This document shows, piece after piece, positions 42,114-51,800 of a stretch of DNA of 62,525 nt. Each line of letters opens with the position of its first letter. Position 1 is the first letter of the stretch. Source of the stretch: Xenophilus sp. L33 (lineage in GTDB: Bacteria; Pseudomonadota; Gammaproteobacteria; Burkholderiales; Burkholderiaceae_C); the NCBI RefSeq assembly GCF_009765735.1, contig NZ_LMUW01000198.1:32164-94688 (forward strand), written 5' to 3'. The position numbers and the translations under genes are program-made. Under the pieces are notes generated by a model. It was not told the origin of the DNA. It searched no databases and saw nothing but the letters and a program-made list of their open reading frames with translations.

Positions 42114-42479
42114 TCAGGGGCGCGGATTGGCAGCGGGCTGCAGCGCCACACCCTTGGTCGCCGCTCCCGGCATGATGCGCTCGCCGGCCGGCACCTGGCT
42201 GGCCTGCACCACTTCGGGGCCACCTGACCATTGCTGGCGCACCTGCTGGCGCAATTCGGCCAGCTCCGTCGGCGTCAGCCGGCGACCGGTGGCCGCTTCC
42301 TGCCGCTGCGTTTCCTCGCCGCTCGCCACCTGCACGCCCTGCACGCCCAGCACGGCCGCCGCCGGCTTGGCCGTGGCATGGAGGGTCGTGGGCTTCGGCG
42401 TCGGTCCGGTCGGGCCCGACCAGGCCGTGGAGGTGGTGGCAGCGATCAGAAGAGACAACGCAAACAGGTGAAGTTTCAT
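42114..42479 (-). CDS. small secreted hypothetical protein
   Basis: 121-aa protein with a signal peptide (MKLHLFALSLLIAATTSTAW) and a Pro/Ala-rich mature part containing RRLTPTELAELRQQVRQQW near residues 65-85. The ATG at 42479 is chosen for the signal peptide. Upstream of the SIMPL gene and divergent from ompR. Unknown function. Confidence 0.7.
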   Translation of the reverse strand: MKLHLFALSLLIAATTSTAWSGPTGPTPKPTTLHATAKPAAAVLGVQGVQVASGEETQRQEAATGRRLTPTELAELRQQVRQQWSGGPEVVQASQVPAGERIMPGAATKGVALQPAANPRP

Positions 42480-42651
42480 GGCGACAAGTAGCGACAGACA
42501 GGTCACTTTGCCATCGCCCTGCATAGGCCCGGCGTCCCGACGGCGAGAGTCCGCAAGTTTTGTAACTTTGTGTCAGACCGCTGCGCAAAGCCGGCCAATG
42601 GGCCCGCAACACCCTCAGAATCGGTCCTGTTACAAATTCAGCGTTGTAGAA

Positions 42652-43383
42652 ATGAATCAAGCTCCAGCTCGTACCGACAAGATCGTGATCGTCGACGACG
42701 ACGCGCGGATCCGTGACCTGCTGCGCCGCTATCTGACCCAGGAAGGCTTCGAAGTCATCGTGGCGGAAGACGGCAAGGCTCTCAATCGAATACTTTTGAG
42801 GGACACGGTTGACCTCATCGTTCTCGACTTGATGATGCCCGGCGAAGACGGCCTGTCGGTCTGCCGGCGCCTGCGCGCCGCCAACGACCGCACGCCGATC
42901 ATCATGCTGACCGCCAAGGGCGAGGACGTGGACCGCATCGTCGGCCTCGAGGTCGGCGCCGACGACTACCTCGGCAAGCCCTTCAATCCGCGCGAACTGC
43001 TGGCCCGGGTGCATGCGGTCCTGCGCCGCCGCCCACCGCTCGAAGCGCCGGGCGCGCCGTCCACCGACAACGAGACCGTCAATTTCGGCCCGTTCAGCTT
43101 CGATCTCGGCTCGCGCACCCTCAAGAAGGACGGCGAGGAACTTTCGCTGACCACCGGCGAATTCGCGATGCTGAAGGCGCTGGTGCGCCACCCCCGGCAG
43201 CCGCTGTCGCGCGAAAAGCTGGCACAGCTGGCCCGCGGCCGCGAATTCGAACCCTTCGACCGCAGCCTGGACGTGCAGATCTCCCGCCTGCGCAAGCTGG
43301 TCGAGTCGGACGCCGCGGCACCGCGCTACATCCAGACCGTCTGGGGCGTGGGCTACGTGTTCGTGCCGGACGGCACGACCTGA
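42652..43383 (+). CDS. ompR: OmpR-family osmotic response regulator
   Basis: 243-aa response regulator: receiver (IVIVDDDARIRDLLRRYL, phospho-Asp in LIVLDLMMPGEDG, IIMLTAKGEDVDRIVG, YLGKPFNPRELLARV) and winged helix (LTTGEFAMLKALVRHP, FDRSLDVQISRLRKLVE, IQTVWGVGYVFVPDG). The match to OmpR is close, including RELLARVHAVLRR. Followed 10 bp later by its kinase gene. Start at 42652 (MNQAPART). Confidence 0.92.
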   Translation: MNQAPARTDKIVIVDDDARIRDLLRRYLTQEGFEVIVAEDGKALNRILLRDTVDLIVLDLMMPGEDGLSVCRRLRAANDRTPIIMLTAKGEDVDRIVGLEVGADDYLGKPFNPRELLARVHAVLRRRPPLEAPGAPSTDNETVNFGPFSFDLGSRTLKKDGEELSLTTGEFAMLKALVRHPRQPLSREKLAQLARGREFEPFDRSLDVQISRLRKLVESDAAAPRYIQTVWGVGYVFVPDGTT

Positions 43384-43393
43384 GAGGCTGAAC

Positions 43394-44956
43394 TTGGCCG
43401 TCTCCATCGGCCCCCAGACGACGGCACCGAGCCCGCTGGGCGAGGACAGCTCCCAGGTCACGCTGCCCAGCCCGCTCGAGAGCCTCGGCAACCGGCGCCG
43501 CCGCACCCGCTTGCGGCTGGGGCTGAGCCTTTTCTGGCGCACCTTCTTCCTGCTGCTGCTGCTGCTGGGCGGCTGCACCATCGCCTGGCTGCAAACCTTT
43601 CGCGCGCTCGAATACGAACCGCGGGCGATCCAGACCGCGCACCAGATCGCCTCGCTGGTCAACCTGACCCGCGCCGCGCTGGTCTATTCGGACGCGATCA
43701 CCCGCGTCTCGCTGATCAAGACGCTGGCCGACCAGGAAGGCGTGCGCATCCTGCCGCGCGAGCCGGGCGACCGCTTCCTGCCCTACACCAGCGGCGCGCT
43801 CGACCAGCGCGTGACCGAAGAGCTGATCGCCCGCCTCGGCGAAGGCACCACCGTGGCCAGCCGGGTCAACGAGGAGCCGGGCCTGTGGATCGGCTTCACG
43901 ATCGAGAGCGACACCTACTGGCTGCTGGTCGACCCGACCCGCTTCAGCCGGCTCGACCAGCGCACCTGGCTGATCTGGCTGGCGACCACCATGGCGCTGT
44001 CGCTGGCCGGCGCGGCGCTCATCACGCGGCTGATCAACCGGCCGTTGAAGCAGTTGTCGCAGGCGACGCTGCAGGTGCGCGAAGGCGAATACGAAGCCCA
44101 TCGGCTCGACGAGCAGGCCCGCACCAACGAGATCCGCGCGGTCAACGTCGGCTTCAACCGCATGGCCGACCAGCTGGCCAAGATCGAGCAGGACCGCGCG
44201 GTGATGCTGGCCGGCATCTCGCACGACCTGCGCACGCCGCTGGCGCGCCTCCGGCTCGAGACCGAGATGAGCGTGGCCGACGAAGACGCCCGCGACCACA
44301 TGGCCGCCGACATCGCGCAGCTCGACGCGATCATCGACAAGTTCCTCGACTACGCGCGGCCCGACCATGTCGAATTCAAGCCGGTGCTGCTGCGCGACGT
44401 GGTGGATGCGATCACCTACGCGGTGCAGGACCACGAGGACATCAAGATCACGGTCGACGTGCCGGCCGACCTGCGCGTCATGGCCGACGAGGTCGAGCTG
44501 CAGCGCGTCATCTCGAACCTGGTCGAGAACGCCCGGCGCTACGGCAAGACGCCGTCGACCGGCGTGGCCGACATCACGATCCAGGCCCAGGCGCACAACG
44601 ACGCGGTGCTGATCAAGGTGCGCGACCACGGGCCCGGCGTGGCGGCGGCGATGCTGTCGCAGCTGTCCAAGCCCTTCTTCCGCGGCGACGCGGCGCGGAC
44701 CTCGGCGGCCGGCGCCGGCCTCGGGCTTTCGATCGTGACCAAGAACATCGAGCGCATGGGCGGCACCTTCGCCCTCACCAGCACGCCCGGCCGCGGCCTG
44801 GCGGCGCACATGCGGATGCCGCGGGCCGCCTCGATCCGGCCGCCGGGAGGCGTGCCGAAGGGACCGCAGCCCGGGCAGCCGAAAGGTTCGACACCGGTTG
44901 CGAATCCGGCGCAGAGCGCGCCGCTGGCCAGGGACAAGCCGGTCGGGCAGCGCTGA
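43394..44956 (+). CDS. envZ: EnvZ-type sensor histidine kinase
   Basis: 520-aa inner-membrane kinase. First membrane segment around residues 48-65 (FFLLLLLLGGCTIAWLQ), periplasmic domain to about 190, second membrane segment (LIWLATTMALSLAGAALI), HAMP linker, HisKA with AGISHDLRTPLARLRLE (phospho-His), N-box VISNLVENARRYG, G1/G2 DHGPGV and GAGLGLSIV. The C-terminal 50 residues are Pro-rich and variable. Start is a TTG at 43394, the first start after the ompR stop with GAGAGG upstream. Partner of the preceding ompR. Confidence 0.92.
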   Translation: MAVSIGPQTTAPSPLGEDSSQVTLPSPLESLGNRRRRTRLRLGLSLFWRTFFLLLLLLGGCTIAWLQTFRALEYEPRAIQTAHQIASLVNLTRAALVYSDAITRVSLIKTLADQEGVRILPREPGDRFLPYTSGALDQRVTEELIARLGEGTTVASRVNEEPGLWIGFTIESDTYWLLVDPTRFSRLDQRTWLIWLATTMALSLAGAALITRLINRPLKQLSQATLQVREGEYEAHRLDEQARTNEIRAVNVGFNRMADQLAKIEQDRAVMLAGISHDLRTPLARLRLETEMSVADEDARDHMAADIAQLDAIIDKFLDYARPDHVEFKPVLLRDVVDAITYAVQDHEDIKITVDVPADLRVMADEVELQRVISNLVENARRYGKTPSTGVADITIQAQAHNDAVLIKVRDHGPGVAAAMLSQLSKPFFRGDAARTSAAGAGLGLSIVTKNIERMGGTFALTSTPGRGLAAHMRMPRAASIRPPGGVPKGPQPGQPKGSTPVANPAQSAPLARDKPVGQR

Positions 44957-45002
44957 AGGGCTGCGCTCACCGGCACCGGCCTTCCGCCGCGAGGCCGCTT
45001 CT

Positions 45003-45491
45003 TCAGCGGTGCAGCAGCACCACAGCCCGCGCCTCCATCGCCCGGCCCTCGCCCACCGGGCCGAGCTTCTCGGCGGTCTTGGCCTTGACGTTGACCTGCC
45101 CGGGCGCGACGCCGATCGCCTCGGCGATGCGCCGGCACATGGCCGGGATGTGCGGCGCCAGCTTGGGTGCCTGGGCGATCACGGTGCTGTCGATGTTGCC
45201 GATCTGCCAGCCTTCGGCGCGCACGCGGCGCGCCGCCTCGGCCAGCAGCACCGCGGAGTCGGCGCCGCGAAAGGCGGGATCGGTGTCGGGGAAATGCCGG
45301 CCGATGTCGCCCAGCGCGGCCGCGCCGAGCAGCGCGTCGGTGATGGCATGCAGCAGCACGTCGGCGTCGGAGTGGCCGAGCAGGCCGGTGACGTGCGGCA
45401 CCTCGACGCCGCCGAGCACCAGCTTGCGGCCGGCGACCAACTGGTGGACGTCCCAGCCTTCGCCGACGCGGATGTCGAACGATGCGCTCAT
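45003..45491 (-). CDS. ispF: 2-C-methyl-D-erythritol 2,4-cyclodiphosphate synthase
   Basis: 162-aa MEP-pathway enzyme that makes the cyclodiphosphate from CDP-methylerythritol phosphate. Metal ligands in GEGWDVHQL (Asp, His) and the conserved LLGHSDADVLLHAITDALLGAAALGDIG (seen as GHSDADVLLHA and DALLGAAALGDIG), HFPDTDP, and the late KAKTAEKLG. Normal length. ATG overlaps the ispD stop by 4 bp. Confidence 0.96.
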   Translation of the reverse strand: MSASFDIRVGEGWDVHQLVAGRKLVLGGVEVPHVTGLLGHSDADVLLHAITDALLGAAALGDIGRHFPDTDPAFRGADSAVLLAEAARRVRAEGWQIGNIDSTVIAQAPKLAPHIPAMCRRIAEAIGVAPGQVNVKAKTAEKLGPVGEGRAMEARAVVLLHR

Positions 45492-46201
45492 GGGGCCACC
45501 GCGCGCCGGCTGTGCAGCACCGCCTCCGCCAGCGCGAAATCCTCGGCGTAGGTGAGCTTGAAGTTCTGGGCGCTGCCGGGCACCAGCAGCGGCGCCAGGC
45601 CGATCGCCTCGATCGCGCCGGCCTCATCGGTGACCGCGTCGCCGGCGCGCTCCAGGGCGTCGAGCAGGATGCCGATGCGGAACATCTGCGGCGTCTGGGC
45701 CAGCCACTTGTCGGCGCGGGTCGGCGTGGCGGAGACGCGGCCTTCGGGCGAGCCGACCTTCAGGGTGTCGGGCAGCCGGTGCGCCAGCAGGCCGCCGACC
45801 GCGTCGTGCTCGCAGGCGGCGATCAGGGCCTCGATCTGGGTCGGCGTGACCAGGCAGCGGGCCGCGTCGTGCACCAGCGCCCAATCGTGGGCGCCGGCGC
45901 CGGCCTGGCGCAGGGCGCGCAGGCCATTGCGGACCGAGGCCGCGCGTGTGGCACCGCCGACCCGCAGCAGGTGCTCGCCGTCGGCGGGAAAGGCCGGCAG
46001 CATGCGCTCGATGTCGGTGTCGCCCGCGGCCACCACCAGCGCCAGGCCGGCGAACTGGCCCGGCAACGATCGGAAGGCCTGCAGCGTGTGCTCGACCATC
46101 GGCCGGCCGGCGATCACCTGGTACTGCTTCGGGCCGTTGCCGCCCGCGCGGCTGCCCGAACCCGCGCACGGGATCACGACGAAGAAACGGGAAACGGACA
46201 T
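45488..46201 (-). CDS. ispD: 2-C-methyl-D-erythritol 4-phosphate cytidylyltransferase
   Basis: 237-aa nucleotidyltransferase of the MEP isoprenoid pathway. Signature IPCAGSGSRAGGNGPKQY at the start (CTP binding), then VHDAARCLVTPTQIEAL and TPTRADKWLAQTPQMFR, then NFKLTYAEDFALAEAVL. Start at 46201 (MSVSRFFVV) chosen; upstream open frame overlaps the mfd promoter region. Forms an operon with ispF and is divergent from mfd. Confidence 0.95.
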   Translation of the reverse strand: MSVSRFFVVIPCAGSGSRAGGNGPKQYQVIAGRPMVEHTLQAFRSLPGQFAGLALVVAAGDTDIERMLPAFPADGEHLLRVGGATRAASVRNGLRALRQAGAGAHDWALVHDAARCLVTPTQIEALIAACEHDAVGGLLAHRLPDTLKVGSPEGRVSATPTRADKWLAQTPQMFRIGILLDALERAGDAVTDEAGAIEAIGLAPLLVPGSAQNFKLTYAEDFALAEAVLHSRRAVAP

Positions 46202-46290
46202 GGGAACGTGGGGGACGGCGCGCGGGGCGGCCAGCGGCAAAAGGTGAGCCATTCTAGAATCGCCCATCACACCCTCCGCCGCCCGGCGCC

Positions 46291-46337
46291 GGGTGTTCTG
46301 CACACACCCCTCGCCTTTTCGCGCGGGGTGTTCTGCA
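46291..46337. repeat. 12-bp direct repeat and hairpin in the ispD-mfd intergenic region
   Basis: GGGTGTTCTGCA occurs at 46291-46302 and again at 46326-46337, 35 bp apart. Between and overlapping them ACACCCC (46304-46310) pairs with GGGGTGT (46325-46331), with CGC/GCG extending the stem. It lies just upstream of the mfd ATG and may be a small duplication or a regulatory hairpin in the mfd leader. Confidence 0.55.
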
Positions 46338-46352
46338 TTTTCCAGGCACTCC

Positions 46353-49300
46353 ATGGATCTTCCGAACCTCACGGCGGGCAAGCGATTCACCTTGCCGCGC
46401 CCCCCGCTGTCGGCCGACGCGCTGCTGCTGGCCCAACTCGGCGAGCGCGAAAAGGCCGCCGGCCGCGCCACGGCGGTCTTCACCGCCGATGCCAACGACG
46501 CCCAGCGGCTGATCGACGAGATCGCCTTCTTCGCGCCCGAACTGCGCTGCGCCCTCTTCCCCGACTGGGAAACGCTGCCCTACGACAGTTTCTCGCCGCA
46601 CCAGGACCTGATCAGCGAACGCCTCGCCACGCTCTGGCGCATCAGCCAGAAGGAGGCCGACCTGGTGCTGGTGCCGGCGACCACCGCGCTCTACCGGGTG
46701 GCGCCGCCCGCCTTCCTGGCCGGCTACACCTTCCAGTTCAAGAGCGGCCAGAAGCTGCAGGATTCCAAGCTCAAGGCCCAGCTCACGCTGGCCGGCTACA
46801 CCCACGTGACGCAGGTGGTGAGCCCCGGCGAATACGCGGTGCGCGGCGGGCTGATCGACCTGTTCCCGATGGGCTCGCCGGTGCCCTTCCGGGTCGACCT
46901 CTTCGACGACGAGATCGACTCGATCCGCACCTTCGACCCCGACACGCAACGCAGCCTCTACCCGGTGCCCGAGGTGCGGCTGCTGCCCGGCCGCGAATTC
47001 CCGATGGACGACGACGCCCGGGCGCGCTTTCGCAGCCGCTGGCGCGAGCTGCTCGAAGGCGACCCGACCCGCAGCCGCATCTACAAGGACATGGGCAACG
47101 GCGTCGCGACCGCCGGCATCGAGTATTACCTGCCGCTCTTCTTCGAGGAGACGGCCACCGTCTTCGACTACCTCGGCCCCGACGCCACGGTGGTGCTGCA
47201 CGGCGACATGGAGCCGGCCTTCCAGCATTTCTGGCAGGACACCGGCGAGCGCTACCGGCTGGTGCGCGGCGACCCGGAACGGCCGGCGCTGCCGCCGGAG
47301 GCGCTGTTCCTGAGCGCCGAGCAGTTCTACCAGCGGGCCAAGCCGCATGCGCAGCTGGCGATCCGTGGCCATCGCGACGACGACAGCGCCGACGACGCCG
47401 CGCCCTATGCCGAATTCGACCGGCTGCCGCCCTTCCCCGTGGTGCGCGGCGCCGACGATCCGCTGGTCGCGCTCAAGCTGCACATCGACAGCACGCCGCA
47501 CCGCGTGCTGCTGATCGCCGAGAGCGACGGCCGGCGCGAGAGCCTGCTCGACTTCCTGCGCGCCAGCGGCGTCGGGCCGCCGGCCTTCGACTCGCTGGCG
47601 GAGTTCGAGGCCTCGCCCGACGAGAAGATCGGCATCGCCACCGCCGCGCTGGTGGCCGGCTTCGCCTGGCGCGAGCACGGCATCGACTTCGTCACCGAGA
47701 CCGAGCTGTTCGCCACCGCGCCGGCCACCCGCAGGCGCAACAAGAAGCAGGAACAGGTCAGCGACGTCGATGCGCTGATCAAGGACCTGAGCGAGCTGGC
47801 GGTGGGCGATCCGATCGTCCATTCGGCGCACGGCATCGGCCGCTACCGCGGGCTGGTGCACATGGACCTCGGCCAGGGCGTCGACGCCGCCGGCAAGCCG
47901 GTGCTGCAGGAGATGCTGCACCTCGAATACGCGGACAAGGCCACGCTCTACGTGCCGGTCTCGCAGCTGCACCTGATCAGCCGCTACACCGGCGTCAGCG
48001 CCGACGAGGCGCCGCTGCACAAGCTGGGCTCCGGCCAGTGGGAAAAGGCCAAGCGAAAGGCCGCCGAGCAGGTGCGCGACTCGGCCGCCGAGCTGCTCAA
48101 CATCTACGCCCGGCGCGCCGCGCGCGAAGGCCATGCCTTCCGCTTCTCGGCGCCCGACTACGAGGTGTTCGCCAACGACTTCGGCTTCGACGAGACGGCC
48201 GACCAGAAGGCGGCGATCCACGCGGTGATCCAGGACATGATCTCGCCGCAGCCGATGGACCGGCTGGTCTGCGGCGACGTCGGCTTCGGCAAGACTGAGG
48301 TCGCGCTGCGCGCCGCCTTCGTGGCGATGACCGGCGGCAAGCAGGTCGCCTTCCTGGCGCCGACCACGCTGCTGGCCGAGCAGCACTACCAGACGCTGGT
48401 CGACCGCTTCGCCAAGTGGCCGGTGAAGGTGGCCGAGATGAGCCGCTTCCGCTCGGCCAAGGAGATCACCGCCGCCGCCAAGGGCCTGGCCGACGGCAGC
48501 GTCGACATCGTGGTGGGCACGCACAAGCTCCTGTCGCAGTCGGTGCAGTTCAAGAACCTGGGCCTCCTCATCATCGACGAGGAGCATCGCTTCGGCGTGC
48601 GCCACAAGGAGGCGATGAAGGCGATGCGCGCCGAGGTCGACGTGCTGACCCTCACCGCGACGCCGATCCCGCGCACGCTCGGCATGGCGCTCGAAGGCCT
48701 GCGCGATCTGAGCGTGATCGCCACCGCGCCGCAGCGGCGCCTGGCGATCAAGACCTTCGTGCGCACCGAAGGCACCGGCGTGATCCGCGAGGCGGTGCTG
48801 CGTGAATTGAAGCGCGGCGGCCAGGTCTACTTCCTGCACAACGAGGTCGAGACGATCGAGAACCGGCGCCAGAAGCTGGAGGAGATCCTGCCCGAGGCCC
48901 GCATCGCAGTCGCCCACGGCCAGATGCCGGAGCGCGAGCTGGAGCGCGTGATGCGCGACTTCGTGGCGCAGCGCTTCAACCTGCTGTTGTGCTCGACCAT
49001 CATCGAGACCGGCATCGACGTGCCGACCGCCAACACCATCGTCATGAGCCGCGCCGACAAGTTCGGCCTGGCACAGCTGCACCAGCTGCGCGGCCGGGTC
49101 GGCCGCAGCCATCACCAGGCCTATGCCTACCTGATGGTGCCGGACATCGACGGCCTCACCAAGCACGCGGCCCAGCGCCTGGACGCCATCCAGCAGATGG
49201 AAGAGCTGGGCTCCGGCTTCTACCTGGCAATGCACGACCTGGAGATCCGCGGCGCCGGCGAGGTGCTGGGCGAGAACCAGAGCGGCAACATGATGGAGAT

Positions 49301-49850
49301 CGGCTTCCAGCTCTACAACGAGATGCTGGCCGAGGCGGTGCGATCGCTCAAGGCCGGCAAGGAGCCGGACCTCTTGTCGCCGCTCAGCGTGACCACCGAG
49401 ATCAACCTGCATGCGCCGGCGCTGCTGCCCGAAGACTATTGCGGCGACGTGCACCTGCGCCTCTCGTTCTACAAGAAGCTGGCGACCGCGCGCACGCCCG
49501 ACCAGATCGACACCCTGCTGGAAGAGATCGTTGACCGCTTCGGCAAGCTGCCGCCGCAGGCGCAGACGCTCATCGACGTGCACCGCCTGCGGGTGCTGGC
49601 GCGGCCCTACGGCGTGATCAAAGTCGACGCGGCGCCGGGCGTGATCCACATCACCTTCAAGAAGGACCCGCCGATCGACTCGATGAACATTATCTCGCTG
49701 ATCCAGAAGAACAAGCACATCAAGCTGGCCGGCAACGAGAAGCTGCGCATCGAGCGCGAGCTGAAGGACCCGAAGGACCGCGCGCAGATGGTGCGCGACA
49801 TCCTGCGCAGCCTGGGACAACCGAAGGCCGTGGAGGCGGCCACCGCATGA
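46353..49850 (+). CDS. mfd: Mfd, transcription-repair coupling factor
   Basis: 1165-aa DNA translocase that removes RNA polymerase stalled at lesions and recruits UvrA. UvrB-like N-terminal region (FPDWETLPYDSFSPHQD), RNA polymerase-binding domain (DPIVHSAHGIGRYRGL, then EYADKATLYVPVSQLHLI), RecG-like motor with Walker A GDVGFGKTEVA near residue 642, LIIDEEHRFGV near 740, and LTATPIPRTL, VLGENQSGNMMEIGF; C-terminal TRCF domain to the end. Normal length. Start at 46353 (MDLPNLTAG). The serB ATG overlaps its stop by 4 bp. Confidence 0.97.
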   Translation: MDLPNLTAGKRFTLPRPPLSADALLLAQLGEREKAAGRATAVFTADANDAQRLIDEIAFFAPELRCALFPDWETLPYDSFSPHQDLISERLATLWRISQKEADLVLVPATTALYRVAPPAFLAGYTFQFKSGQKLQDSKLKAQLTLAGYTHVTQVVSPGEYAVRGGLIDLFPMGSPVPFRVDLFDDEIDSIRTFDPDTQRSLYPVPEVRLLPGREFPMDDDARARFRSRWRELLEGDPTRSRIYKDMGNGVATAGIEYYLPLFFEETATVFDYLGPDATVVLHGDMEPAFQHFWQDTGERYRLVRGDPERPALPPEALFLSAEQFYQRAKPHAQLAIRGHRDDDSADDAAPYAEFDRLPPFPVVRGADDPLVALKLHIDSTPHRVLLIAESDGRRESLLDFLRASGVGPPAFDSLAEFEASPDEKIGIATAALVAGFAWREHGIDFVTETELFATAPATRRRNKKQEQVSDVDALIKDLSELAVGDPIVHSAHGIGRYRGLVHMDLGQGVDAAGKPVLQEMLHLEYADKATLYVPVSQLHLISRYTGVSADEAPLHKLGSGQWEKAKRKAAEQVRDSAAELLNIYARRAAREGHAFRFSAPDYEVFANDFGFDETADQKAAIHAVIQDMISPQPMDRLVCGDVGFGKTEVALRAAFVAMTGGKQVAFLAPTTLLAEQHYQTLVDRFAKWPVKVAEMSRFRSAKEITAAAKGLADGSVDIVVGTHKLLSQSVQFKNLGLLIIDEEHRFGVRHKEAMKAMRAEVDVLTLTATPIPRTLGMALEGLRDLSVIATAPQRRLAIKTFVRTEGTGVIREAVLRELKRGGQVYFLHNEVETIENRRQKLEEILPEARIAVAHGQMPERELERVMRDFVAQRFNLLLCSTIIETGIDVPTANTIVMSRADKFGLAQLHQLRGRVGRSHHQAYAYLMVPDIDGLTKHAAQRLDAIQQMEELGSGFYLAMHDLEIRGAGEVLGENQSGNMMEIGFQLYNEMLAEAVRSLKAGKEPDLLSPLSVTTEINLHAPALLPEDYCGDVHLRLSFYKKLATARTPDQIDTLLEEIVDRFGKLPPQAQTLIDVHRLRVLARPYGVIKVDAAPGVIHITFKKDPPIDSMNIISLIQKNKHIKLAGNEKLRIERELKDPKDRAQMVRDILRSLGQPKAVEAATA

Positions 49851-50557
49851 GCGATTCCATCGACACGAACGGGCTGGTGCTGCAGCGCTTCACGCCGCCG
49901 CTGCGGCTTCGCGACTTCAGGCTGATCGCCTTCGACATGGACTCGACCCTGATCAACATCGAGTGCATCGACGAGATCGCGGACGCGGTCGGCAAGAAGG
50001 CCGAGGTCGCCGCGATCACCGAAGCCACGATGCGCGGCGAGATCAAGGACTTCAAGGAAAGCCTGCGGCGCCGCGTCGCCCTGCTGCAGGGCGTGCCGGT
50101 GTCGGCGCTGCAGGAGGTCTACGACCAGCGGCTGCGGCTCAATCCGGGTGCCGACATCCTGGTGGCGGCCTGCAAGGCGGCCGGCCTCAAGGTGCTGCTG
50201 GTCTCCGGCGGCTTCACCTTCTTCGCCGACCGCGTGAAGGCCCGGCTCGGCATCGACTTCGCGCGCTCCAACCTGCTCGACGAGGCCGGCGGCCGGCTCA
50301 CCGGCCGCGTGGTGCAGCAGTCCTGGGGCGACATCTGCGACGGCGCGGAAAAGCGCCGCACCCTGCTCGAGGTCGCCTCGCTGCTCGGCATCTCGACCGC
50401 CGAGACGATCGCGGTCGGCGACGGCGCCAACGACCTGCCGATGATGGGCGAGGCCGGCCTCTCGGTGGCCTTCCACGCCAAGCCGAAGGTGCGCGAACAG
50501 GCGATGGTCGCCATCAACGAAGGCGGCCTCGACCGCCTGCTGGACATACTGAAGTAG
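49847..50557 (+). CDS. serB: phosphoserine phosphatase
   Basis: 236-aa HAD-superfamily enzyme, last step of serine synthesis. Motif I LIAFDMDSTLINIECIDEIAD (seen as FDMDSTLINIEC), motif II VLLVSGGFTFFADRV, motif III/IV AVGDGANDLPMMGEAGLSVAF. Lacks the N-terminal ACT-like regions of some long forms. Overlaps mfd by 4 bp and is followed 4 bp later by a PLP enzyme gene, so the three may be one transcript. Confidence 0.95.
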   Translation: MSDSIDTNGLVLQRFTPPLRLRDFRLIAFDMDSTLINIECIDEIADAVGKKAEVAAITEATMRGEIKDFKESLRRRVALLQGVPVSALQEVYDQRLRLNPGADILVAACKAAGLKVLLVSGGFTFFADRVKARLGIDFARSNLLDEAGGRLTGRVVQQSWGDICDGAEKRRTLLEVASLLGISTAETIAVGDGANDLPMMGEAGLSVAFHAKPKVREQAMVAINEGGLDRLLDILK

Positions 50558-50561
50558 CCCC

Positions 50562-51800
50562 ATGAACGAAGACAGCCCCGAATTCACCACGTCCCTGCTG
50601 CATGCCGACCGCCGCGCCGGCGTCGAGCACGGCAGCATCCACAAGCCGATCCACACCGCGGTGCAGTTCGGCTTCGAACGCACCGAGGACCTGATCGGCG
50701 TCTTCCAGGGCACGCTGAAGAACGCCTACAGCTACGGCCGCCAGGGCACGCCGACCTCGGCCGCGCTGGAAGCCAAGGTCACGATGCTCGAGCAGGGCAT
50801 CGGCAGCATCTGCTTCGGCACCGGCATGGCGGCGTTGAGCGCGGTGTTCCTGACCCTGCTGAAGGCCGGCGATCACGTCGTGTCGAGCCGCTACGTCTTC
50901 GGCAACACCAACAGCCTCTTCGGCACCCTGGGCGACCTGGGCATCGGCGTGAGCAAGGTCGACGCCTGCGCGGTCGACAAGGTGCGCGAGGCGCTGCGGC
51001 CGAACACGCGCATGGTCTTCGTCGAGACCATCGCCAACCCGGGCACGCAGATTCCCGACCTGGAGGCCATCGGCATGCTGTGCCGCGAGCGCGGCATCCT
51101 CTACGTGGTCGACAACACGATCACCTCGCCGGCGCTCTTCCGGCCGAAGTCGGTCGGCGCCGGGCTGGTCGTGAATTCGCTGACCAAGACCATCGGCGGC
51201 CACGGCGCGGCGCTCGGCGGCGCGGTCACCGATACCGGCGAATTCGACTGGCAGGCCTATCCGAACATCTCGCCGAGCTACCGCGGCATGGACCCGCGCC
51301 AGCAGGGCCTGCAGCAGATCAAGAAGAAGGGCCTGCGCGACATGGGTGCCTCGCTCTCGCCCGAGCAGGCGCACCGCATCAGCCTGGGGTCGGAGACGCT
51401 GTCGCTGCGCGTGGCGCAGACCAGCGCCACCGCGCTCACGCTGGCCCGCTACCTGCAGGCCCATCCGGCCATCGGCGCGGTGCATTACCCGATGCTCGAG
51501 AACCATCCGCAGCACACGATGGCGAAGCGCCTGTTCAAGTCGGGCTCGTGGCTCTTCGGCTTCGAGCTGCGCGACAGCACGCGCATGGTCGCGGTGCTCG
51601 ACCGGCTGCAACTGCCGATCAAGGCCACCGGCCTGGGCGACAACCGCACGCTGGTGATCCCGGTGGCGCCGACCATCTTTTGGGAATCCGGCGCCGCGGT
51701 GCGGGCCGAGATGGGCATCGCCGACGGGCTGGTGCGGGTGTCGGTGGGGCTGGAGTCGGCGGATGCGCTGATGGCGGACTTCGAGCGGGCGCTGGGGTGA
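50562..51800 (+). CDS. Cys/Met-metabolism PLP enzyme (cystathionine gamma-synthase family)
   Basis: 412-aa fold-type I PLP enzyme of the transsulfuration group. Substrate/cofactor motifs: YSYGRQGTPTSAALEAKV, FGTGMAALSAVFLTLL, VVDNTITSPALFRPKSVGAG, Schiff-base Lys in VVNSLTKTIGGHG, and the C-terminal VRVSVGLESADALMADFERAL. Could be cystathionine gamma-synthase, beta-lyase-like or methionine gamma-lyase type; sequence alone does not decide. Placed 4 bp after serB, whose product serine feeds cysteine and methionine synthesis. Confidence 0.9.
   Translation: MNEDSPEFTTSLLHADRRAGVEHGSIHKPIHTAVQFGFERTEDLIGVFQGTLKNAYSYGRQGTPTSAALEAKVTMLEQGIGSICFGTGMAALSAVFLTLLKAGDHVVSSRYVFGNTNSLFGTLGDLGIGVSKVDACAVDKVREALRPNTRMVFVETIANPGTQIPDLEAIGMLCRERGILYVVDNTITSPALFRPKSVGAGLVVNSLTKTIGGHGAALGGAVTDTGEFDWQAYPNISPSYRGMDPRQQGLQQIKKKGLRDMGASLSPEQAHRISLGSETLSLRVAQTSATALTLARYLQAHPAIGAVHYPMLENHPQHTMAKRLFKSGSWLFGFELRDSTRMVAVLDRLQLPIKATGLGDNRTLVIPVAPTIFWESGAAVRAEMGIADGLVRVSVGLESADALMADFERALG

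Noticed and set aside
45003..45491. Minus-strand hairpin-rich end of envZ/ispF gap as an intrinsic terminator
   Set aside because: The 46-bp gap has GC-rich palindromic bits but no stable stem followed by a T run.
46254..49820. 1188-codon minus-strand open frame opposite mfd
   Set aside because: Runs antisense to every Mfd motif; long antisense frames are common at this GC content.
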